64,000 nt of DNA from Stentor roeselii (GCA_006503475.1 RSEH01000115.1:62001-126000), one strand, 5' to 3'. Positions 38,501 to 47,031 are shown, counted from the first letter of the stretch. Notes: a model not told the origin generated them from the sequence alone. Numbers and translations are program-made.

Positions 38501-40498
38501 TCGTAGTCTTTGTAAGGCTAACTCTTGAAGACTCGCCTCCATTCTTGATCTTATTGAGGCCATCTGGTTGTAATGGTCCATCTTCGCCCGGTATAGGTCT
38601 GGGTCTTGCCCGATTGTTGAAAGAACTTTCAGGTCTTCTTGTTCTTGATTTAATAGGTTTGCAAGAAGCTTTTCTTCTGGAAGACCTGAGACTTCGAACT
38701 TTGGAAGGTCGTTTTCGTTCAGGTTGAAAGGTTTAGGATATTTTTGAACTTCGAGTTGTTTTTTCAGTGATTTTAGCTCTTTTTTTAGTTTTAAGGTCTC
38801 TGGGTTTTTTTCTGTGTTTTTTGTTGACTGTTGGGGGAAGTATGGGTTGAGGTTGTTGAATGGGTCGTAAGGATTCGCAGGGTATCCTGGGGGGTACCCT
38901 TGGGGGTACGGTTGGGGGTATGGTTGGGGGTATCCTTGCGGGTATCCTTGGGGGTTCCCTTGGGGGTTCCCTTGGGGGTTCCCTTGGGGGTTCCCTTGGG
39001 GGTACCCTTGAGAGTAACCTGGAGGATATCCTTGAGGGTATCCTTGAATGTATCCTGAAGCATGCCCTGGGTTGTAAGGGTCAGACTGTCCAGGAAATAT
39101 TGGATTATTTGTATTATTTCTCGCAGATTGTCCGAAATTTCTAGAAGGCTCTCGATTCAAGTTTTTTCCACCCTGTGGATTCGGAGTCTGGTTCAATGCC
39201 CTGTTAACTCCATTTTCATTCACGAATTTTTCCTGAGCTTCACTTTTGTACTTATCAAAAGTCTGAGCCGAAAACAAGTTATTAAAAGGATCCTGAGGTT
39301 TTTCCTGTACTCCAAAGGGTTCACTTGACAATTTATACTGTGCAAGGTTATGTCTTGCCGGGTGACTCGATTCCAAAGCAGGAGGATTAAAACTCTTCTG
39401 GGGAGATTTTTGGAGGTCTTTAACTTCAACGTCTTCCTTGATATACCCTAGCACCCTGGCTCGATCAGCAGGTTTCAGGTCAGAAGTGTTTTTAATCATT
39501 TCCTGCATTTCATCGTAAAACTTCGGCTTGAACTCAGGAGCAGGTTTAACGTCATATCCAGGTTCATTATTAACGTAGTCCTGGTAAGCTTGCTTCATTC
39601 GATTAAGCTTCTGCAGGTCTTCCTTCCACTTCTCATTATCCTTTATAATATCAGAGGGCAAGTTTCTTCTATCTTCCAAGTTCAAAGGTGTTAAAATGCT
39701 GTTTCCTGCTAAGATACCTGAGTTGTTTTTTCTTCCCATGTCGCCTCTTTGAACAGCCCTGATTTCATTTTCTAGTTTTTGCTTTTGAAGTTCAAGTTCT
39801 TCGCGCTTTTCGCGCGCTTGCATCACTTCCTTGCCCCTGATATTAGAAAGTTCTTCGATCTTCATCTGCGTGATGGCTTCATCTGGGTCTTTGATGGTGA
39901 CGACTCCAGCTTTAATATCATTTTTAGCCTTTTTAATATTTTCCTCGTCATCTAAAAGCCTCGAGTTGAGTCTTTCAAGTTCCAAAAACAAATCATCTTC
40001 CTTCCTCTGAAGCAAATCTCTTTCTTCCTTAAGCGCCTTCATCTGCATTTTTTTCTGAAATTCAAGAGCGTTTAAATTTTTCTTGTCAAAGTCCTTCAAA
40101 GCTCTTGAAACGAGTTCTTTTTCCTTCAAGGCTTTAGTTTCTGCAAGTCTTTTGCTTTCCAGGTCAGTCATGATAAGTAGCAGGTCAGATTCATTCGCGT
40201 TTTTCGCTTTGGCGATTTTTGCAAGTTCAGCTTTTAGACTATCTTCACGTTCTGAGACTTTTAAAGCGGCTTTTTGGAAATCGCCGTGTTTTGACTGGAT
40301 CTCGTTTCTTAGACGGTCGAGGTTCATGGGGTTTGAAGCGTTTGGGTCTTTGGATAAAAGGTTTTTACTTGTCACAATCGCTGAGTCCAGGTCCAGCGGG
40401 TGATTCGCTTTTTCTTGCAGGCGATGATTGAGGAACATTTGAAGTTTGGTGTAGTCGTCATGGTCATTTGTTACTTTAAAGTGGTCAAAATTACTCAT
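35507..40498 (-). CDS. Giant CCDC17-like protein: coiled coils, Gln-Gly-Tyr-Pro repeat and C2-like domains
   Basis: 1663 residues from the ATG at 40498 (MSNFDHFKV); upstream codons overlap the preceding gene and lack a sensible start. Residues 60-300 and 600-720 are Lys/Glu-rich coiled coils. Residues about 480-545 are a PQG[YN]/PQP tandem repeat. From about 720 to the end there are three or four beta-rich, C2-like units, with recurring text such as IDVYVDQARFLPDNTT, CKIFF, IGWTAFELF / IGYSAINLF, and LPVYLPP / QLPIYCQ. This pattern resembles animal CCDC17, a protein of unknown role; the match is from memory of the family. Calcium-binding Asp clusters are not obvious in the C2-like units. Probably cytoskeletal or membrane-associated (inference). 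Confidence 0.75.
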   Translation of the reverse strand: MSNFDHFKVTNDHDDYTKLQMFLNHRLQEKANHPLDLDSAIVTSKNLLSKDPNASNPMNLDRLRNEIQSKHGDFQKAALKVSEREDSLKAELAKIAKAKNANESDLLLIMTDLESKRLAETKALKEKELVSRALKDFDKKNLNALEFQKKMQMKALKEERDLLQRKEDDLFLELERLNSRLLDDEENIKKAKNDIKAGVVTIKDPDEAITQMKIEELSNIRGKEVMQAREKREELELQKQKLENEIRAVQRGDMGRKNNSGILAGNSILTPLNLEDRRNLPSDIIKDNEKWKEDLQKLNRMKQAYQDYVNNEPGYDVKPAPEFKPKFYDEMQEMIKNTSDLKPADRARVLGYIKEDVEVKDLQKSPQKSFNPPALESSHPARHNLAQYKLSSEPFGVQEKPQDPFNNLFSAQTFDKYKSEAQEKFVNENGVNRALNQTPNPQGGKNLNREPSRNFGQSARNNTNNPIFPGQSDPYNPGHASGYIQGYPQGYPPGYSQGYPQGNPQGNPQGNPQGNPQGYPQGYPQPYPQPYPQGYPPGYPANPYDPFNNLNPYFPQQSTKNTEKNPETLKLKKELKSLKKQLEVQKYPKPFNLNENDLPKFEVSGLPEEKLLANLLNQEQEDLKVLSTIGQDPDLYRAKMDHYNQMASIRSRMEASLQELALQRLRKEFNKEEILHKKQLDEELYREEQRRKEILTHLRPEQLNKEYSPEKGLKVAWEQVTGVPQKFMKVQLAYAVQERDQVRLEPRLVAPRNTQSDPINSLALRGQFLEVHDFKQLPPSVPIICVLEVQGIDSAGRLLIIGWTAFELFTHEKTVAEGYWKLPVYLPPRVDGLFMGEINKFNTLPNAFLFIRIFSADNAPKFPQISDLTRFRVPIVHLKDGHRLNDTRESHRSLQPDIIFQPGSVIPSRISSNAGKRNMDIGVGSQLGSRQSLRGEKPGIIIILETLNNFKSRSFLQFKLSILRNSEKVIEDRGGFCLWTSDPVNTQTADVSMLNSREISRSSNNFNPEVHINRSTQFLKDFPKFQQDNNWSDDLILTIEILERNPRRISVVQGGLTSPVDDYFPVAWTLFVMSDADQRRLLYGTIELDLFKPPLPNDLSLIDSADRVSGTLKLTVKDMTADIAGQLRISKTPSKLEPFLENNQPQWDDGRLFQKGDGIDVYVDQARFLPDNTTCCKIFFKTYNKNLESLGNTVAGLSDLESSAFSPVFGFRTELRTPVFDPTLTIVFSILTIDAAHNSVNLIGYSAINLFLNKYRKIQPKDTNEEDIILNSGCFQLPIYCQEPYRTIPFTLESFTSLEVIPCATLLVRIRYAAKSKQGNQVLNIADVPKNEWYIRNVIVPAPKYETRAYNTSFCMPNPAEREIYSERANRKSLSVAQATFNMMKARGAKLDIDEDEALEWIDETLQFSPNTPIIDLKYLAVYSKKLGFKVSVDALHHFSGVMPVVALVSLNPPASLYSQSVISQDIHVVDKYDWNSAIDTPGFLDGFQTFKNVDFSEFLNVIIDVRQVDLQTRTLKPLAWTVIPVFFSDGYVKSGIYQIPLFAGKVPSGLLDDLASQDTWEYLLKTSEKNGGPKFFQNASLLCRLIDAQREGHFNKPLDLNRIDYSYIPKKMMERLAYNSASFQKNANDNTLRSLIKGGVSPANYIKEVHDIVKTDLNLPYI
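38873..39062 (-). repeat. Tandem repeat coding QG[YN]P / QPYP units; G-run-rich on the + strand
   Basis: Units of 12-15 nt code QGYP, QGNP and PQPYP. On the + strand there are at least ten G3-G5 runs separated by about 7 nt, mostly TTCCCTT or TACCCTT spacers. Four consecutive QGNP units are nearly identical at the DNA level. Confidence 0.9.
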
Positions 40499-40502
40499 TT
40501 TA

Positions 40503-42677
40503 TTAAAAATCAGAAAAAAAATGACAACATTCATGAAGAAGAAGCTCCAAGAAGTGAGGATTGTCAATCATCTCAATGTGAGCTGCCCTGCCCAGGACTT
40601 TATCAATTTTTTTCCCTTCTAGTTGAAATTTCGCATCGATTCTTATCAACTCATGTGCAGTGATCAGGCGAAGAATGTTAAAAGCGATTTCGCTCTGAAT
40701 GTTTTCTTTCGAACTTTTCAAATTTTCATTCTCGCTTTCGAAGCTTTTTGAAATTCTTGGTTCTTGAGATTCTTTAAAGTTTTTAAAGGTGTTGAAGTTT
40801 TTTTGATATTTTGCTTTCACCACACATAAGGAACTATCAATCGGCGAGTACTTGTCTTGCCAGCTGCTCACGAATGCCAGGTGATTGAAATGTTGAATTT
40901 CTGGACTTTGGCTTAATTTGTAAATGAAACTTGAGTGAACTTGTTTTGAGTCAGTCATTGAAAGCTGTCCGAGACTTTTACATCTTTTGAATTTTTTGAT
41001 TATCCAGATGCCTGCCTCGACGAGTTTTGATGTGCTGATAGAACATCCTAGATGTGGAGTTGATAAAGAAATGAAGAAGTTAAGACGAGGGTGGTACTCA
41101 GAAAGATGCTGCAAAGACGCTCGGACAATCAGACCTCCCAGCGAGTACCCGATGAACGATAAGGACTTAAGCGAGTCAGAGTAAAAATTATCTGCTAAGA
41201 ACTTTTTCACTTCTTTCGCAAGTCGTTCTCCCATTTTTAAAATGTTTCCTTCAGTTTTCTGTTCGTTGAAATAAGAGCACATTACACTTGTGCAGGGAAA
41301 GTACTTTGATATCAGGTTTCTTAAAACTCGCATGTCTTGAGAACTGCCATAAAGACCGTGGACTAGGACTACTAAGTGGCTATTTTTCCTGATTTTACTC
41401 AGGATTTGAATTGATAATAATTGACGAGGCCAGATGTTGTTTGATTTGCTTAGAATGTCTACGAAAATAAAAGGAATTTCTTTGTCTTCTGGATGGAACT
41501 TTGGAAAAATGAACAAGTTTTTTATTTCTAATGACTTGGATTTCGACTCGGATTCGAAATTTATAAAAGAATGTCGAAGTGAATAGTCTTCTGATGGAGC
41601 CTCTGGAAAAGAACTGCAGATTAAATGAGTTTTTAGTTTATTTGAGGAAAACACCTCGCTTTGAGCTAGGTTGAATAGGTCTATCAGATGCCTTATCAGT
41701 TTTTTTGATTGAAATTGCATTGTTTTGATGAAAAAGTCTTGAAGATGAGATAAGTTCTTTGATATCGACCAGAGTCCTCTTCCGATTATCTTTGAAGCTT
41801 GGTCAGAACTGAGAAAAGTAAAAGAATCATTTGGATGAAATGAATTTTCTTCAAATCCTATTTGAAACTTGCTGATCTCTTCAGATAAGTCAAGTAATTT
41901 CACTGAACAAGCAGTTAAATCTTGCACTTCCCAGAACTCTAAAAGAAAAATCCTGTTTTTTTCATAATATTTTAAAAATTTCAGAATAACTTTTTCGTAA
42001 ACTTGAAAAATCTGCCTTTTCGAAACTTTTTCTGAGTCTTGAAAAAACTTCTTAAAAACTGCTTCAATAAATAACTGGCTTTCAATGTCTTTGAATTTTA
42101 TCTTGGAATATGATGGGAAGTTTTGAGTGTTTCTGTCAAGTGAGTATCCTGAAAGAATTGAGTGAACTGAAAGATTTATTAGCAGAAAGGAATTTTGAGA
42201 AAAGTAAACCGGGAGGAAAGAATGGAAGCCCCGGTTCGGGTTAATAATAAAAAATTCTTTTTCGATTTTCACTGAGAAGTCCTGTGAATGGCTGATATTT
42301 TCTAATATCTGGGTGTTAGAATAAGAAAAACATTGAAGACCTAAAAGTTTGCATTGAAAAGTCACTTGAAAGTCCTCATCAGTAACATCATGGTCAATGC
42401 GAAAAAAGCAGATTTCATTCAAAGGAATGATTTCATCAAAAAACTTTACCATAAAAATCTGCGAATTGTAAACATCATTGTCAATACTTGAAGGTGCAAG
42501 AATAGAAGCTGATCTCTGACCTCCAATGATAATATTATAAGGAACTGCAGGTATTTTCTCATTTTCCCTGTTGAAAAACGCTTCAAACTTCAGGTAATAA
42601 CATCCTTGAGCCATGACTTCAATGCTTCTGACAGTCTCAACATGCACAGCCAGGTCTAAACTAGAAGTGATTTTCAT
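40503..42677 (-). CDS. FAM135-type alpha/beta-hydrolase (DUF676 serine esterase/lipase-like)
   Basis: 724 residues from the ATG at 42677. The C-terminal third is an alpha/beta-hydrolase of the DUF676 kind: LVVLVHGLYGSSQDM (oxyanion region), nucleophile elbow GYSLGG with S512, SLSTPHLGC, a likely acid in WQDKYSPIDSS and a likely His near the end (RAAHIEMIDNPHFLEL). The N-terminal 150 residues match the FAM135 N-terminal domain (YYLKFEAFF.., then FMVKFFDEIIPLNE). FAM135 proteins are widespread but their substrates are unknown. The stop lies only 4 nt before the ATG of the next gene on the same strand, and the start is 32 nt from the divergent PDI ATG. Confidence 0.88.
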   Translation of the reverse strand: MKITSSLDLAVHVETVRSIEVMAQGCYYLKFEAFFNRENEKIPAVPYNIIIGGQRSASILAPSSIDNDVYNSQIFMVKFFDEIIPLNEICFFRIDHDVTDEDFQVTFQCKLLGLQCFSYSNTQILENISHSQDFSVKIEKEFFIINPNRGFHSFLPVYFSQNSFLLINLSVHSILSGYSLDRNTQNFPSYSKIKFKDIESQLFIEAVFKKFFQDSEKVSKRQIFQVYEKVILKFLKYYEKNRIFLLEFWEVQDLTACSVKLLDLSEEISKFQIGFEENSFHPNDSFTFLSSDQASKIIGRGLWSISKNLSHLQDFFIKTMQFQSKKLIRHLIDLFNLAQSEVFSSNKLKTHLICSSFPEAPSEDYSLRHSFINFESESKSKSLEIKNLFIFPKFHPEDKEIPFIFVDILSKSNNIWPRQLLSIQILSKIRKNSHLVVLVHGLYGSSQDMRVLRNLISKYFPCTSVMCSYFNEQKTEGNILKMGERLAKEVKKFLADNFYSDSLKSLSFIGYSLGGLIVRASLQHLSEYHPRLNFFISLSTPHLGCSISTSKLVEAGIWIIKKFKRCKSLGQLSMTDSKQVHSSFIYKLSQSPEIQHFNHLAFVSSWQDKYSPIDSSLCVVKAKYQKNFNTFKNFKESQEPRISKSFESENENLKSSKENIQSEIAFNILRLITAHELIRIDAKFQLEGKKIDKVLGRAAHIEMIDNPHFLELLLHECCHFFSDF

Positions 42678-42709
42678 TCTTTATTTAAAATCAACTTAAC
42701 ACTTATTAA
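42678..42709. promoter_or_regulatory. 32-nt divergent intergenic region (shared promoter)
   Basis: Only 32 nt, all AT-rich except a few bases, separate the ATGs of the FAM135 gene (-) and the PDI gene (+). Core promoter elements for both genes must overlap here or lie inside the opposite gene. No known motif is recognised. Confidence 0.6.
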
Positions 42710-44122
42710 ATGGCTTCTAGAGTTTTCTTTCTTCTGATCCTCAGCACCCTGGCAGCGATTCAAGAGGAAGAAAGCGTCTGGGTGTTAAAAGACGACAACA
42801 TCCAAGAAGCTTTAAAAAAACAAAGCGAAATTTTAGTCCACTTTTACACACCCGACTGTCGGTACTGTCAAAAGCTCTCAAAACCCTTTTCCCAGGCAGC
42901 AAGACGATTAAAGGACCAGGCGCCTCCGATTCGCATTGGAAAAGTTGACGTGTCTTCTTCTCCAAAACTAGCAGAAAAGTACCAAATTCAGCATTTTCCC
43001 ACTTTTCGTTACATCACCAAAGAAAAAGCTGAAGAGTTCTCAGGTAGTCGCTCAGATGACGGCTTCACCAGTTGGGTGTTAAAAAAAAACAACAAGCCTT
43101 TCATGATAGTCAATGATTTATCTAGTTTAAAAGCGAGAATTGAGAAAAGTCGTGTTAGTGTTGTTTATTTTGGAGAACTTGATACGAATGAATATCGTGT
43201 TTTTTCAGTGGTTTCGAAAACTGTTGATGATCCTGCTTTTTTTATTTGTCCTGATGTTGCTGCTCGTAGTCATTTTCAGGTTTTATCTCCAGCGATTGTC
43301 ATGTTTAAGCAGTTTGACGAACGTCGGGTCAACTATGAAGGGAATTTTTTAACAGGTGAAGTTGTAGAATTTGTAGAAAAAAACAAAAATCCTCTGATAG
43401 TTGAATTTAATGAAGTTGTCGATGATTTCATTTTTATCAAGAAAAAAATCTGCCTACTTCTTTTAAGACACAATACAGAAGGGAAGGAATACGACAAGAT
43501 ACTAAAAAAAATCAGCAAACAACTTGAAGGAAAAATCGTTTTTTCTTATCTCGACATTTCTGTTGAAGAGTTCAGGTCAATCGCTGCCAACTTCGGAGTC
43601 CTTGGAAAAAAACAGCCACTTGCCCTGATCCTCGACCCTGCGAACGACCTTCGATATCTCTACGAAGGGCCAGTCACTGAAGAGACCTTGAAACAGTTTC
43701 TAAAGAACTGGAAACAAAAAAAACTAGAACCTCTTGTAAGGTCTCAAGAACTTCCTGAGAAAGAATATGAAAATTTCGTCAGGGTGTTAGTGACTAAAAA
43801 CTTCAATGAAGTCGTCAACAACAGAAGTCTTGATGTTCTTGTCCAGTTTTATGTTCCTGGAAATGAAAAATTCCAGAGATTCAAAATGCGCTATGAAAGA
43901 CTCGCCAGGAGCTTTAAAGACGATTTGAATTTGCAAGTCTGCAAAATTGACATGTCTTTGAATGAACTAAAGGGAATGAGATTTGAGGATTACCCGGTTT
44001 TTATCTTTTATCCGAATAATAACAAAAAGGGAGTCAGGTTCGAAGAAGAGCCAGATGAAGAAAAGTTGAAAGAGTTTCTTGGAAAACATGTCAGAAGCTA
44101 TGCGAAGAAGAGCGACTTGTAA
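42710..44122 (+). CDS. Protein disulfide isomerase-like, one active thioredoxin domain
   Basis: 470 residues. Signal peptide MASRVFFLLILSTLAAIQ, then a thioredoxin domain (about 24-130) with the active site C50-R-Y-C53 in YTPDCRYCQKL. Two middle domains resemble the redox-inactive b and b' folds. The C-terminal domain (about 360-460) is thioredoxin-like (VLVQFYVPGNEKFQRFKMRY, YPVFIFYPNN) but has no CxxC. The protein ends in KSDL, a possible variant of the KDEL retrieval signal. Family role: oxidative folding in the ER. CRYC is an uncommon active site; CGHC is usual. Confidence 0.9.
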   Translation: MASRVFFLLILSTLAAIQEEESVWVLKDDNIQEALKKQSEILVHFYTPDCRYCQKLSKPFSQAARRLKDQAPPIRIGKVDVSSSPKLAEKYQIQHFPTFRYITKEKAEEFSGSRSDDGFTSWVLKKNNKPFMIVNDLSSLKARIEKSRVSVVYFGELDTNEYRVFSVVSKTVDDPAFFICPDVAARSHFQVLSPAIVMFKQFDERRVNYEGNFLTGEVVEFVEKNKNPLIVEFNEVVDDFIFIKKKICLLLLRHNTEGKEYDKILKKISKQLEGKIVFSYLDISVEEFRSIAANFGVLGKKQPLALILDPANDLRYLYEGPVTEETLKQFLKNWKQKKLEPLVRSQELPEKEYENFVRVLVTKNFNEVVNNRSLDVLVQFYVPGNEKFQRFKMRYERLARSFKDDLNLQVCKIDMSLNELKGMRFEDYPVFIFYPNNNKKGVRFEEEPDEEKLKEFLGKHVRSYAKKSDL

Positions 44123-44143
44123 GAATTAGTTAAGCTAGTCTTT

Positions 44144-45103
44144 CTATGCTAGTTGGTTTATTGAGTTTATCATACTCGGCGATACCATCATACTGCAGCT
44201 GATACATTTTTGGGTTTTCGCTATTAACTTCGCACAATAACTGCAAAAACCGTGAGAACAATCTAGTCTTACTTTTATCTTCATATTTTTACAGTTCAAA
44301 CAAGCTTCAGAGTGAGGTGGATAATTTAATAGTAACTGAATTTCTGAAGAAAATGGCCAAATGTCACCGGTTTTTTCTATTAGTTGATCATTTGACTTTT
44401 TTATTTCGTTTATCTGGGATTTTTCGAGAATGTGGTCGTTTAGTTCTGTTATTAAAATCTTCGCAGCTTGAACAGGGATGAAATTTCCAGTAATTCTGAG
44501 GTTTTCAGTTGAAAAATGAGTGGAAATATTGTGGTTTTCTACAGATAATTCATCATATTTCTGTACGTAAATAGGGCTATACTTAGAATCTGACTTAAAA
44601 ATATTGATTACCAAGGCATCAGTAAGTCGATTGTTCATAATTCTTATAACATTATCAGTACATGCAATGTGAAAGTGAATCTGGACATTAAACTTCCTTG
44701 AAAATTTTTCTAATAATGCAAAGTTCTGATTTTCACTGTTTTTTTCGTCAAGTCCAGTTAAAATTTGTGCAATCCTTACAAGAAGTTCCCTTTTTTCCGG
44801 TTTTTTGCATTCTAGGGCAAATCCTCGAATATCAAACTTTAAGGAAGTTTCTAAAAATTCATAGCATTCCAAGTCCTGACGTTCAAGCTGTTTCAAGCTG
44901 AATAAGTCTTACAAGGGCTGAATAAAGGTACTATTGTAATATTGAGTGTTTTTAGATATCACCCAGGCATCAAAATATCCAATAGTCACAGATAGCATAA
45001 ACGATATGTTTTCTTCTCCGATTTCTTTCAAGATATAAAAACCTTTTTTATGAATGCTGTTCATTTCTAAATTCTCTACTACTCTGAAATTTTTAGAAAC
45101 CAT
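44144..45103 (-). CDS. RING-finger protein with one 15-nt intron
   Basis: 314 residues when the intron at 44898-44912 is removed, joining MVSKNFRVVENLEMN... to a second frame (junction ...TFIQPFLKQLERQ). The C-terminus is a C3HC4-like RING: CLNCKNMKIKVRLDCSHGFC, SYC, KCISC. Without splicing the RING half would have no ATG. The N-terminal 200 residues are unassigned; the layout (a short helical start, LVRIAQILTG, FSRKFNVQIHFHI, then KYSPIY) faintly resembles an OTU-type fold but no catalytic Cys is evident. Likely an E3 ligase. The ATG is 9 nt from the upstream stop of the coiled-coil gene, and it converges with PDI. Confidence 0.82.
44898..44912 (-). other. 15-nt intron in the RING gene (phase 2)
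   Basis: Read on the - strand: gtaagacttattcag. It splits a Phe codon (TT|C). Retention would give TAA at the second intron triplet. It is the only one of the five on the - strand. Confidence 0.88.
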
Positions 45104-45112
45104 TTATAAGCC

Positions 45113-46300
45113 TTAGATTGATATAAGAGTATGAGGTCTATAAAAAGGACGATTTATTGGCCGAGGCGGCGAGTCTCCAATCGGGTTAGTAATCGGGTTA
45201 TGATAAGAAACAAATGAAACCCCTGAACTCTGACTGTCTTTGGGACTACCCGGGTAACCCCTCGGAGCAATTGAACTGCTTCTGCCATGATAAGAACTCG
45301 GTGAAATCTGCTCAAAAGACCCACTCGAGTTTCTTCTTGCACTTCCAGATTGATTATTCAAGAAATCTCTATAATTAGTCTGCAAGTCTCTTTTCTGAGC
45401 ATCTCTTAAAAGGTCAGCCTTGCGACTTTCCAAGACCTGATTTTGAATATTATGGAAAATATTGATCTGTTCTTCCTTCATTTTCTTAAGTCTCTCGTTT
45501 TTCTCTTGAATTTGGTAATTCCAAACGAGTTTCATGTTTTTCATTGTTTCTTTTCGGATTCTTTCTTCGTAAGTTTCCTTTGCTTGAAGAGCTTTGCCTT
45601 GATCTTCAACACTTTTTTGAACCCACATGTCGATTTTCCGGCTTTTTTCAGATAACTGAGGAGAAACATGCGAAAGGTACATCTTTTGAAGCGAATCTTG
45701 CTGGTCTTCTTTTTTCTTTAAAAATTCTCTCTGCTTCACATCACGCTGCACGTCTTGCTCTGCTCGAAGGTTTAGAAAGTGAAGGTCTTTTATTTTTTCT
45801 TGGGTAAGACTTTCACTTTCTTTTTTTTTTAGGAATTCTTTGAACTTCAGGCTTTCCTGCGCTTGTTTCATTAGTTTTAACTTCTGTTCTTTACGGGATT
45901 CTGAGTCTTTTAACAGTTGAGACTCGATTTGAGTTAGTTTTCGTTTTTCTTCTTCAATTTTAGAGAGATTTTCAAGCTTTTGCTTGTTTTTCAGGTAGTT
46001 TGACTGGAATTCGTATTGCTTTGCAAGGAATTTCTGCATTTCGAACTTTTCTTGACGTTTTTTTGACTCTTCTGATTGGATTTGCTTGGATTTTAAGTCG
46101 ATTAGAAGGTGTTCGTTTTTTTTTTGCTCGTTTTGAAGGAGTTTTTCTTGGGTTTTTAAAGAACTTTGAAGATCGAGTTCTTGTTTGTAGGCTTTTTTGT
46201 TTTCTTGGCTTTTGCGGTTTAGTTGTTGGTCGAGAAGTTTATTCGTTTCTTCCTTTTTTCTGAGGTAGAGACCCCAGTCGTTTTTTTCATCACCTTCCAT
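45113..46300 (-). CDS. Coiled-coil protein
   Basis: 395 residues from the ATG at 46300. Residues 10-305 are an almost unbroken Lys/Glu/Gln-rich coiled coil, with a conserved-looking interruption (MYLSHVSPQLSEKSRKIDMW, about 205-225). The C-terminal 90 residues are Ser/Pro/Arg-rich and disordered (SPPRPINRPFYRPHT). No specific family is recognised; trichoplein- or CCDC-type ciliary and centrosomal proteins have similar composition. It is followed after 9 nt by the RING gene on the same strand. Confidence 0.8.
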   Translation of the reverse strand: MEGDEKNDWGLYLRKKEETNKLLDQQLNRKSQENKKAYKQELDLQSSLKTQEKLLQNEQKKNEHLLIDLKSKQIQSEESKKRQEKFEMQKFLAKQYEFQSNYLKNKQKLENLSKIEEEKRKLTQIESQLLKDSESRKEQKLKLMKQAQESLKFKEFLKKKESESLTQEKIKDLHFLNLRAEQDVQRDVKQREFLKKKEDQQDSLQKMYLSHVSPQLSEKSRKIDMWVQKSVEDQGKALQAKETYEERIRKETMKNMKLVWNYQIQEKNERLKKMKEEQINIFHNIQNQVLESRKADLLRDAQKRDLQTNYRDFLNNQSGSARRNSSGSFEQISPSSYHGRSSSIAPRGYPGSPKDSQSSGVSFVSYHNPITNPIGDSPPRPINRPFYRPHTLISI

Positions 46301-46620
46301 TTCAGATGTTTTTTTATAATAAGAGGGAAGAGATTATTTGGTTTGTTTGAAGAGAGAAGTTTTTGATTTTTTGTTTTGATTGGAATACTTTTTATTATAT
46401 TTTTCAATCATAATGTGGAAGATGTTAGATTCGAAAAATGATACTTTTAACATAATCTCCATTCTTTTAATTTCCATAAATATTTGAAGATTTATAAAAC
46501 TGAATAGAATACAAAATCTTAACTTTTAATTAAATTTTAAAACATTTCGAATATTCTGGAATTTGAATTATTGGATTCCTTGATCTTAAAAACCACGAAT
46601 TAATAAACCCGATAATCTAA
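46301..46620. other. AT-rich spacer
   Basis: 320 nt upstream of the coiled-coil gene. G+T-rich at the left, then A-rich; no frame, RNA gene or repeat recognised. Confidence 0.5.
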
Positions 46621-47031
46621 ATGTTAATCTTGCTATTACTACACCTAACCAGCTCCTTTACCCTATCAGACTGCTTAGCTCTCTTTATTCCACAACTTCC
46701 ACTTTACTAAAATCTTCAGAGCTGCCAAAAAGTCTAAATTTATTTGAATTTGATAACAACAAGTCCAAAATATTAGAAAAGTTTCAACAAAAAATATTAA
46801 AATTTTTGATAGATTTCACATACCAGACTTTTAATTACCCACCACTTGACTCAATCTCGAAAGGCCTTGCATGTTTTAAATAACTCCACTGAAACCTATC
46901 CAAAGATATTTTCAAGTCATTGCAATCATAGCCATTTAACCCTAGAGTCAGAAGTTAAAGCTTTTCACCTGACGCTGGAGTTCTTCAGCTGGAAAACTTT
47001 CATCATCGCTTCATCGAATTCTGGCTCATGA
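46621..47031 (+). pseudogene. Remnant of a secreted or receptor-type protein gene
   Basis: An ATG at 46621 opens a convincing signal peptide (MLILLLLHLTSSFTLSDC) that stops after 29 codons. Two other frames continue with protein-like text: LLKSSELPKSLNLFEFDNNK... up to about 46880 and STETYPKIFSSHCNHSHLTL... with EFFSWKTFIIASSNSGS to 47031. At least two frame changes separate the pieces and no 15-nt GT..AG segment explains them. The pattern of signal peptide, helix, then 'FSWKTFIIASS' recalls the start of a periplasmic-binding-protein-like (ANF receptor/class C GPCR) domain, a weak inference. Best read as a decayed host gene fragment. Confidence 0.4.

Noticed and set aside
38873-39062. CRISPR-like array
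   Set aside because: The units are short in-frame codons for QGYP/QGNP without spacers of independent sequence, inside a eukaryotic gene.
38831-39144. + strand frames of Val/Gly-Leu-Gly repeats
   Set aside because: Antisense reading of the QGYP repeat; no independent support.
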